Shown piece after piece: positions 34,244-40,667 of a DNA stretch of 43,411 nt (the first letter of the stretch is position 1; every line of letters starts with the position of its first letter). A model generated the notes under the pieces. That model was not told where the DNA came from. It saw only the letters and a program-made list of their open reading frames with translations, and searched no databases. Both the position numbers and the translations under genes were made by a program. The stretch spans positions 1 to 43,411 of the forward strand of contig DUTX01000162.1 in assembly GCA_012841865.1 (NCBI GenBank), in the 5' to 3' direction. The DNA is from Acholeplasmataceae bacterium (GTDB lineage Bacteria > Bacillota_I > Bacilli_A > ML615J-28 > CAG-698).

Positions 34244-35964
34244 GCTCCTCTGTTTGCTTTTACTTTCTTAACCATTTTAGATAAAACGGAGCTGCGGTCT
34301 TGCAGCAACTCGCTTACTGCTCCATATTCCAAAACGCGTTCGTTTTCGATTATCAAGGCCTTGTCGCAATTAATAATTTGGTAAGTTTTATTGCTCATCA
34401 GAACGATAATCTTATTTTTCAGTTTAAAGATTTCTTTCAAAAGCGCTTCTTCGCTCTTAACATTCATCCCTGCGGTTGCTTCGTTCATTACGATTATTTT
34501 CGAATCTTTATAAAATGCATTCGCAAAACTGATTCTTTGCATCAACTCATCGTTAAGCTCAAACTCCTCATCTAGCAGAGTTTGGTCTTTGCTTTCAAGT
34601 TCGCTTAAGAAATCTTTAAGTCCGCTTCTGTTTAAAGCATCATTGTATTTATATTCATCAAATTCCAAAGGATAAGATATATTATTCGCAATTGTATCCT
34701 CAAAAAGAGTTTTCTCATTCGGAATTCCGGTTACAATATCCCGGAGATAAAAAGTGTTGAGTTTATTGATATCACAGTTATTGATGGAAATATTTCCTTC
34801 TTTGGGACGAATAATTTTCGTTATTAAGCCAAAGATCAAATCGGAACTATAATCATCTAAAGCAATGACGCCAAGTTTTTCGCCGGTTTTGACTTCAAAA
34901 TTGAGCGATTCTAGATTTCCTCTTTCACTGTAATAGGAAACATTCTCAAACTTCAGACTGTTGATTGCTTCCAAACTATTAATCGGTTCGGCCCTAATTT
35001 CACTTCTCAAGGAAAGCAGTTCTTCAAGGGAAGCCATTTCGGAAGTAATGTATCTAAAACCGATTCTAGGATTCATAATGTTCTTGAAAGAATAAAAGAC
35101 AAAAGGAATCAAAAGCAAGAAACCAACTATGGTACCGGGGATAATTGTTTCTCTTGTTGAAATATAACCGCCAACACCAAAGATTAAAGCAATAACTCCT
35201 CCCACAAAAAGCGTGAATAATTTGCTTTTGCTGACATCACGAAGTCCGCCGGTCATTTTTTTCAACCGGATGTATCTTTCGCTTTGCTTTTGGAAATTCT
35301 CTTCTTCATGTAAGACACCGTTTTTTAATTTAATTCCAGAGATTTTTTCAAAGTTCTCAGAAAGCCTTTTTTGGTTGCTGGTAATTTCTGTGGTTGCCTT
35401 AGTTCCGATACGTTCAACAAACTTTCCGAATGTCTTAACCAACATATAAAACACCGGCAAAGTCACATAAGTAATTAATCCTAAAGCGGGATTAATCGCC
35501 ATCATCGTAATAAAGGCTCCGATTAAAAAGACCATATGACTAAAGAAATTTACCCAAGATTCACCGATATATCTTTCTCCGATTTTTGAACAATCAGCGG
35601 TAAGTTTACGGACAATTTCTTTATTATCTATTTTTTTAAGTTCACAAAGTTCAGCGCGAAGACAAGCCGAATGAGCAGCTTTACTTAAAGAGGTGCTAAC
35701 ATAAGTACCCAAGCTTATTGCTTTGTTTTTGGAAAGAATATTCATTCCAAACCAAGTGAAAAGCGAAATTACAAACAAGGTAACCCAAAGCGCCAACCGC
35801 GGATTTTCTGTGATTGATGTTACAAAAACTCGATCGACTAAGTTTCTGATAATCAAAACAGCAAACATTTCCGCAACGACGGCCATTATCATCGAAAAGA
35901 TTAAAAGAATGATCGTTGAAACTTTATTTGCTAGACTTTGAGTGATTATTTCTTTTACACGCAT
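34231..35964 (-). CDS. ABC exporter half-transporter with fully degenerate ATPase
   Basis: A 577-residue protein with the layout of an ABC exporter half: six membrane helices (about 15-300) and a C-terminal nucleotide-binding domain (about 335-565). The domain aligns end to end with normal ABC ATPases, yet every catalytic motif is changed. Walker A lysine is serine (S374, in GVIALDDYSSD). The Q-loop Gln is N416. The LSGGQ signature reads LNDEL (470-474). The Walker B aspartate is asparagine in VMNEATA (N494, with E495 kept), and the switch histidine is N525. The frame is intact and the gene has a near-consensus promoter, so it is expressed rather than decaying. ATP hydrolysis by this subunit is very unlikely; it may pair with an active half elsewhere or have another membrane role. 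Confidence 0.85.
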   Translation of the reverse strand: MRVKEIITQSLANKVSTIILLIFSMIMAVVAEMFAVLIIRNLVDRVFVTSITENPRLALWVTLFVISLFTWFGMNILSKNKAISLGTYVSTSLSKAAHSACLRAELCELKKIDNKEIVRKLTADCSKIGERYIGESWVNFFSHMVFLIGAFITMMAINPALGLITYVTLPVFYMLVKTFGKFVERIGTKATTEITSNQKRLSENFEKISGIKLKNGVLHEEENFQKQSERYIRLKKMTGGLRDVSKSKLFTLFVGGVIALIFGVGGYISTRETIIPGTIVGFLLLIPFVFYSFKNIMNPRIGFRYITSEMASLEELLSLRSEIRAEPINSLEAINSLKFENVSYYSERGNLESLNFEVKTGEKLGVIALDDYSSDLIFGLITKIIRPKEGNISINNCDINKLNTFYLRDIVTGIPNEKTLFEDTIANNISYPLEFDEYKYNDALNRSGLKDFLSELESKDQTLLDEEFELNDELMQRISFANAFYKDSKIIVMNEATAGMNVKSEEALLKEIFKLKNKIIVLMSNKTYQIINCDKALIIENERVLEYGAVSELLQDRSSVLSKMVKKVKANRGAKVS

Positions 35965-35996
35965 AAGATCATTTTCCTTCCGTAACGCTAATATTA

Positions 35997-36025
35997 ATGA
36001 TACACCAAAAGGGGGAAATTGTCAA
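35997..36025 (-). promoter_or_regulatory. Promoter of the degenerate ABC transporter gene
   Basis: Minus strand TTGACA (36020-36025), 17 bases, TATCAT (35997-36002). Eleven of twelve consensus positions match, so the gene is probably well expressed. A GGAAGG box lies 11 bases before the ATG, a somewhat long spacing. Confidence 0.8.
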
Positions 36026-36038
36026 AAGAAAAGGACTA

Positions 36039-36941
36039 TTATAAAAGTTTCCCATAGACCGAAAATTCATCAACCGTTTCTTTAAAACCGCATTTCTGAT
36101 AAAATGAAATTTTATTGGTCCAATCAACCAAAACATCGGAAGCACCGCGCCCCATTAAGAAACATACTGCATTTTGAACCAGCGCTTTCCCGAGTCCCTG
36201 CCCTTGATAATCTGGGGTGATTCCTAGTGGACCCAAACCACCCAGATTTTGATAACGAGAATAAAAAGTTAAACTATTTGGGAGTTTCCCGGTTTCAACA
36301 GTAGCAATCCTGGCAAAGCCGACGATTTTTTCATCGAAAATTGCTAAAACTAAATCATCAGGTTTGCAATATTTCAGTTCCTGATACCAACGTTTATGAA
36401 AATATTTGTCGATTAAATCTAATACTGCCTGCTTTTCTTCTTCAGTTTCTCCAAGTTTAATCCTTTTATCCTCAAAAGCTTCATATGTCTTCGTAACCAA
36501 GTTATAGTTTTTCTCATGTAAGATAAATCCTTGCTCTTCAAAAAAAGAATGCGCAGATTTGCTGAAAACTCCGGAAAAAAGATTGTCATAATCGCAGCCG
36601 GTAACCAGAATTTTTAAATCTCTGGCTTTAGCTTCAGCGCTTGCGATTGCAAGCAACATACTGCCGATACCTTGATTGCGATACTTCGGATTAACATAAA
36701 TTAGGGAAATAAAAGCAAGTTCTTTTACCGTAGGATCAAAATCAGATCCTTTTTTTAAAACTAAGATTCCGACCAATTCCTCTTGAAGATACCAAGCAAA
36801 ACTTGCTTCCTCTATAATATCGGAAGAATTATTTATTCTTTCCGAAAACAATCTTTCTGTAAGTGGATAATCTTTTCCAAACTCCTGATTCCATAATTTT
36901 AAAAAATCATTGGTGGTATTACGAAAATCTCTTTTTTTCAT
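36039..36941 (-). CDS. Tandem GNAT acetyltransferase
   Basis: A 300-residue protein with two GNAT folds. The first acetyl-CoA loop is VNPKYRNQGIGSMLLAIA around residues 83-100; the second is ITPDYQGQGLGKALVQNA around 241-258, followed by a terminal SFYQKCGFKE motif. The layout recalls two-domain GNATs such as mycothiol-synthase-like proteins, but those are actinobacterial and no substrate can be named. It is transcribed alone from an extended -10 promoter, divergently from coaD. Confidence 0.85.
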   Translation of the reverse strand: MKKRDFRNTTNDFLKLWNQEFGKDYPLTERLFSERINNSSDIIEEASFAWYLQEELVGILVLKKGSDFDPTVKELAFISLIYVNPKYRNQGIGSMLLAIASAEAKARDLKILVTGCDYDNLFSGVFSKSAHSFFEEQGFILHEKNYNLVTKTYEAFEDKRIKLGETEEEKQAVLDLIDKYFHKRWYQELKYCKPDDLVLAIFDEKIVGFARIATVETGKLPNSLTFYSRYQNLGGLGPLGITPDYQGQGLGKALVQNAVCFLMGRGASDVLVDWTNKISFYQKCGFKETVDEFSVYGKLL

Positions 36942-36966
36942 CTTTTTCCCCTCATATTATATGTAT

Positions 36967-36975
36967 ATTATATCA
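36967..36975 (-). promoter_or_regulatory. Extended -10 promoter of the tandem GNAT gene
   Basis: Minus strand TGATATAAT, TATAAT at 36967-36972 with TG one base before it. No good -35. The GAGGGG box follows. Confidence 0.6.
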
Positions 36976-37004
36976 CTATTTAAAGCACATTTCCACAAAA
37001 TAAA

Positions 37005-37033
37005 TTGCTTTTAGACAAACTTTGGGGTATAAT
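37005..37033 (+). promoter_or_regulatory. Promoter of coaD
   Basis: TTGCTT (37005-37010), 17 bases, TATAAT (37028-37033). A GAGGTG box follows at 37040-37045, before the ATG at 37051. Confidence 0.75.
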
Positions 37034-37050
37034 ATTTTTGAGGTGTTTTT

Positions 37051-37554
37051 ATGAAAATAGCCGTTTATCCCGGTTCATTCGATCCGGTTTCCAATGGGCA
37101 CTTAGATATTATCAGAAGAGCAGCAAAAATCTTTGACCTTGTCTATGTTTTGGTTTCAATTAATCCTCAAAAACATTATGTCTTTACCACTGCGGAAAGA
37201 AAAGAATTGCTTGAGGAATCAACGAAAGATTTAGAGAATGTAAAAGTGGAAAGTTATCAAGGTTTGGTTTTAGAGTTTGCGAAGGAAAAAGGCGCTTCCG
37301 TTATCATTCGCGGCGTCAGAAATGTCCTCGATTACCAAAACGAAATCACTTTGTTCCAGTTCAATTACTCTATTGACAGAAACATTGATACCTTTGTTTT
37401 ATTTCCCTCTACTAACAACCTTTTTCTCTCTTCCTCAGGAATCAAGGAACTGGTGATGTTCGGTAAAGATATAACCAAATTTGTTCCGGAGAAGCTTGCG
37501 GAAAGAATCGAAAAAGTTATTAGAGAAAGATGTAAAAAACCGAAATTATTATAA
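37051..37554 (+). CDS. coaD: Phosphopantetheine adenylyltransferase
   Basis: Fourth step of coenzyme A synthesis: adenylates 4'-phosphopantetheine with ATP to dephospho-CoA. The 167-residue protein has the N-terminal YPGSFDPVSNGHLDII with the nucleotidyltransferase xxGH motif, the IIRGVRNVLDYQNE segment around 90-103, and LSSSGIKELVMFG late. Dephospho-CoA is also the precursor used by CitG for the lyase prosthetic group, a metabolic link with the citramalate lyase. It is transcribed alone with a strong terminator. Confidence 0.97.
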   Translation: MKIAVYPGSFDPVSNGHLDIIRRAAKIFDLVYVLVSINPQKHYVFTTAERKELLEESTKDLENVKVESYQGLVLEFAKEKGASVIIRGVRNVLDYQNEITLFQFNYSIDRNIDTFVLFPSTNNLFLSSSGIKELVMFGKDITKFVPEKLAERIEKVIRERCKKPKLL

Positions 37555-37560
37555 AAGAAC

Positions 37561-37584
37561 GCATCGAAAATCGATGCTTTTTTT
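37561..37584 (+). terminator. Terminator of coaD
   Basis: GCATCGA, loop AAA, TCGATGC, then seven T (37578-37584), starting 6 bases past the coaD stop. Confidence 0.9.
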
Positions 37585-37603
37585 ATTTAAAAAATGGAAT
37601 TAA

Positions 37604-38794
37604 TCATCTGACAATTTTGCTTTTCGCAAGCCCTCCGAGTGAAGTTTCTCGATAATTTGGATTAAGATCCTTGCCCGTTTCCTTTAAAGAAATAATGCAG
37701 GTATCCAAATCAATATAATGCTCTCCGTCCGTAAGCAAAGCGAAATTACAGGAATCAAGCGCTCTGCAGGCCGATAAAGCGTTTCTTTCAATACAAGGAA
37801 TCTGCACATAGCCCATAACCGGATCACAAGTCATGCCAAGATGATGTTCAAGCGCTATCTCAGCTGCATATTCGATTTGATTATTGTTTCCGCCTTTAAG
37901 ATAAGCCGCAGCCGCAGCAGCCATCGCACAAGCCGTACCGACTTCGCCTTGACAGCCTACTTCAGCCCCAGATATTGAGGCATTATGTTTTACTAGATTT
38001 CCGATTAAACCGCCGACCAAAAGCGCCTTAGCCAGTCTTTCTTTACCAATGTTTTCTATACGAGAGAGCGCATAAAGAACCCCGGGTATAACTCCGCTCG
38101 ATCCACAAGTCGGCGCCGTAACAATGACATTTCCGGAAGCATTCTCTTCCGAAACAGCAAGGGCAGAAGCAAATACCAAACTGATTAAATCTTTTTTATT
38201 TAAATGTTTTTGGTAAAAAGAGGGGGCCCGTCTTTTCAACTTCAAGGCACCGGGCAAAACGCCTTCTGTCGTTAAGCCTCTTTCAACCGAAGCAAACATT
38301 ACCTCTATTATCATCCTTGCATAATCAAGTATATTCAAAGGTTCAGACTCTAAAACATAATCTAACAATGAAATACCTTTTCTTTCTGTATATTCCAGTA
38401 TTTCATGCATTGTCGTGTATTTATAATATTTAATATCTTCTTCTGAGTATTCATCCAATTCCTTTAAAGTTCCGCCGCCGACAGAAAAAACCAACCATTC
38501 AGCAGTAATAACACCGTCTTGATAAGCAAAAAACTTCATTCCATTAGGATGAAAATCTAAAAATATATCAGGGCAAAAGTTAATCTCAGTTCTCTTTTCC
38601 CCTAACACCTTTTTTATAATCCAATCAGTTAAATGTCCTTTCCCCGTGAGAGCCAAGGAACCGTAAAGCTCAACAACAAACTTTTCCGCATCTTTGTTTC
38701 GTTCCAAAAACATTGCCGCGGCTTTTTGCGGTCCCATCGTATGGGAACTTGAAGGACCATTACCGACTTTAAAGAGTTCTTTTAAGGTATCCAT
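37604..38794 (-). CDS. sdaA: L-serine dehydratase, iron-sulfur type, single chain
   Basis: Deaminates L-serine to pyruvate and ammonia using a [4Fe-4S] cluster. The N-terminal beta-type domain starts VGNGPSSSHTMGP, and the alpha-type domain carries the cluster cysteines in TAPTCGSSG, EVGCQGEVGTAC and the late MTCDPVMGYVQIPC. Both domains are in one chain of 396 residues, as in E. coli SdaA, whereas many Bacillota have separate subunits. I start at the ATG at 38794, which has a GAGGTG box; 19 upstream in-frame codons overlap the promoter and are rejected. Together with the glutamate operon it shows amino-acid fermentation to pyruvate. Confidence 0.93.
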   Translation of the reverse strand: MDTLKELFKVGNGPSSSHTMGPQKAAAMFLERNKDAEKFVVELYGSLALTGKGHLTDWIIKKVLGEKRTEINFCPDIFLDFHPNGMKFFAYQDGVITAEWLVFSVGGGTLKELDEYSEEDIKYYKYTTMHEILEYTERKGISLLDYVLESEPLNILDYARMIIEVMFASVERGLTTEGVLPGALKLKRRAPSFYQKHLNKKDLISLVFASALAVSEENASGNVIVTAPTCGSSGVIPGVLYALSRIENIGKERLAKALLVGGLIGNLVKHNASISGAEVGCQGEVGTACAMAAAAAAYLKGGNNNQIEYAAEIALEHHLGMTCDPVMGYVQIPCIERNALSACRALDSCNFALLTDGEHYIDLDTCIISLKETGKDLNPNYRETSLGGLAKSKIVR

Positions 38795-38812
38795 ACTACA
38801 CCTCTTTGTTAT

Positions 38813-38821
38813 ATTATACCA
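38813..38821 (-). promoter_or_regulatory. Extended -10 promoter of the serine dehydratase gene
   Basis: Minus strand TGGTATAAT with TATAAT at 38813-38818; no strong -35. It gives a leader of about 15-20 bases to the ATG at 38794. Confidence 0.65.
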
Positions 38822-38906
38822 TATTTTAAGTTTTTTAGAAAGCATAATCACTGAAACAAAACGAATAAATTTACCCTAGGAACATAAATTGTCTATGGGT
38901 GATACT

Positions 38907-39572
38907 TTGAAAATTATCGGCATCCCAATAAGGCAATTTAATGCGGGCGGTAAGATTAAAGAATTTGTCAATCAAGTTTACTTGAATGCATTAAAAAAAT
39001 ACAATTTCGAACCTCTTCTTTTAACAACAGAAAATATAAAAACAAAAGAATTGTTTAAATTTTGTGACGGTTTTATTATTCCCGGCGGGGATGATCTTAA
39101 TCCAGTCTACTTCGATGAAAAAGATACCGGGCTTTCAAAAGAAATCAATCCGGAAGTCGATTTAATTGATCAAATCACTGTTGATTATGCGAAAACTCAC
39201 AAGATTCCCCTGCTTGGAATCTGCAGAGGAATTCAAGCCATTAATGTTTTTTTAGGAGGAAGTCTTTATCAAGATATCGGTAAAGACCATAAACATATCA
39301 TCAGCGACCATAAAGTAGTAACTTATCCCAATCGGTTCCTTAAGTTTAAGGAAACAATTGCTGTCAATAGTTATCATCACCAAGCAATAAAAAAACTTGC
39401 TCCAGAACTATCAGTTATCGCAAAACATATCGACGGCACAATCGAAGCTGTCATACACAATAAACTTCCGATTTTCGGAGTCCAGTGGCATCCGGAACTC
39501 ATACCGGATTCAGAAGAAACCAAAATAATTTTTAGAGCTTTTCAAATTTTAGTCGCAAGAAAAAACTCCTGA
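38907..39572 (+). CDS. PuuD-like gamma-glutamyl amidohydrolase (peptidase C26)
   Basis: Class I glutamine-amidotransferase-like hydrolase that cleaves gamma-glutamyl amides, like PuuD in putrescine breakdown. The nucleophile cysteine is in LLGICRGIQAINVFLGG, and the histidine and glutamate of the triad are in VQWHPE. FIIPGGDDLNP forms the oxyanion strand. Length is 221 residues from the chosen start. I choose the TTG at 38907 (KIIGIPIRQ follows) because GGGTGAT lies 3 bases before it; an ATG at 38895 has no box. Its stop is inside a terminator stem. Releasing glutamate from gamma-glutamyl compounds could supply the fermentation, but nothing links them in sequence. Confidence 0.88.
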   Translation: MKIIGIPIRQFNAGGKIKEFVNQVYLNALKKYNFEPLLLTTENIKTKELFKFCDGFIIPGGDDLNPVYFDEKDTGLSKEINPEVDLIDQITVDYAKTHKIPLLGICRGIQAINVFLGGSLYQDIGKDHKHIISDHKVVTYPNRFLKFKETIAVNSYHHQAIKKLAPELSVIAKHIDGTIEAVIHNKLPIFGVQWHPELIPDSEETKIIFRAFQILVARKNS

Positions 39573-39585
39573 TGATTCAGGAGTT
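39558..39585. terminator. Bidirectional terminator between the PuuD-like gene and galE
   Basis: AACTCCTGA (39564-39572) and TCAGGAGTT (39577-39585) around TGAT. The stop codon of the PuuD-like gene is the end of the left arm. On the minus strand six T follow, which ends galE; its stop begins at 39587 and reads into the stem. Confidence 0.82.
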
Positions 39586-40565
39586 TACTTTTCATATCCG
39601 TTCGGATGTGTTTTATGAAATAACCAAGCGTCACGGATGATTTCTTTGATGCCGAACTTAGGTTTCCAACAAAGAATACGGCCAATTTTTTCACTGGAAG
39701 CAACAAGTTTAGCCGGATCTCCCGGTCTTCTTTCGCTGTTTACTTGCTTTATATCAATTTTCGTGACTTCTCTAGCGACTTTGATTATTTCTAAAACCGA
39801 ATATCCATCTTGGCTGCCAAGATTGAAGATTTCGCTTTTATTTCCTTTCAACAAATAACGCAAAGCTTTGATATGAGCATCAATCAAATCGACAACATGG
39901 ATGTAATCACGAATGCAAGTTCCGTCCGGAGTCGGATAATCAGTACCGTAAACCTTGACATAATCTCGTTTTCCTAGTGCGGCTTGTAAGATAATCGGAA
40001 TCAAATGGGTTTCCGGGCGATGATCCTCGCCGATGGAACCGTCGGGATACGCTCCCGCAACATTAAAATAGCGGAGGCTGACATAATTAAATCCATGTGC
40101 GATTTCCGCCCATTTCATCATCTTCTCCATCATTAATTTTGATTCACCATAAGTGCTCGTCGGGTTGGTCGAATATTCTTCCGTAATCGGCATTTCTTTA
40201 TGTTCACCATAAACGGCAGCACTGGAAGAAAAGACGATTTTCTTGACATTTGCTTTTGCCATCGCTTTTAATAACACCAAAGTCCCGTAAACATTGTTGT
40301 CGAAATATTCCAAAGGTTTTTCCATTGATTCGCCAACCAAAGATTTTGCACAAAAATGAATTACCGCATCGATCTTTTCTTTCTTAAATAAATCATCTAG
40401 AAAAGCTTCGTCACGAATATCACCGACATAAAGTTTTCCTTTAACCGCTCCCTGGTGCCCTGTAGAAAGATTATCGACGGTTACAACATCATAACCTTGT
40501 TCACTCATAATCTTTACACAATGGCTACCGATATATCCGGCTCCTCCGGCTATCAAAACCTTCAT
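39585..40565 (-). CDS. galE: UDP-glucose 4-epimerase
   Basis: Short-chain dehydrogenase-type epimerase interconverting UDP-glucose and UDP-galactose with bound NAD. The NAD motif GGAGYIGSH is at residues 7-15, and catalytic SSAAVYGE with STYGESK holds the tyrosine and lysine. I start at the ATG at 40565 (326 residues), which has a GAGGTAGATTCT leader; 18 upstream codons overlap the promoter. It is transcribed alone, so a role in surface polysaccharide supply is as likely as galactose use. Confidence 0.95.
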   Translation of the reverse strand: MKVLIAGGAGYIGSHCVKIMSEQGYDVVTVDNLSTGHQGAVKGKLYVGDIRDEAFLDDLFKKEKIDAVIHFCAKSLVGESMEKPLEYFDNNVYGTLVLLKAMAKANVKKIVFSSSAAVYGEHKEMPITEEYSTNPTSTYGESKLMMEKMMKWAEIAHGFNYVSLRYFNVAGAYPDGSIGEDHRPETHLIPIILQAALGKRDYVKVYGTDYPTPDGTCIRDYIHVVDLIDAHIKALRYLLKGNKSEIFNLGSQDGYSVLEIIKVAREVTKIDIKQVNSERRPGDPAKLVASSEKIGRILCWKPKFGIKEIIRDAWLFHKTHPNGYEK

Positions 40566-40590
40566 AGAATCTACCTCGCTTTTTTTGTAA

Positions 40591-40619
40591 ATTATATCAT
40601 AATCTGAAAAATATTCCAA
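40591..40619 (-). promoter_or_regulatory. Promoter of galE
   Basis: Minus strand TTGGAA (40614-40619), 17 bases, TATAAT (40591-40596), with TG one base before the -10. Confidence 0.78.
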
Positions 40620-40631
40620 TAGAAAAGAGAG

Positions 40632-40667
40632 AAAAGGAGATGAAATAACTTCATCTCCTTTTTTTTA
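40632..40667 (-). terminator. Terminator of the large surface protein gene
   Basis: AAAAGGAGATGAA (40632-40644), loop ATAAC, TTCATCTCCTTTT (40650-40662). On the minus strand a pyrimidine-rich CTCTCTTTTC follows the stem, and on the plus strand eight T. It lies at the end of the surface protein gene. Confidence 0.75.

Noticed and set aside
38795-38851. N-terminal extension of serine dehydratase
   Set aside because: The promoter overlaps it and the family starts at the Met at 38794; the ATG there has a GAGGTG box.
40566-40619. N-terminal extension of GalE
   Set aside because: It contains the promoter, and GalE normally begins directly before the GGAGYIG motif.
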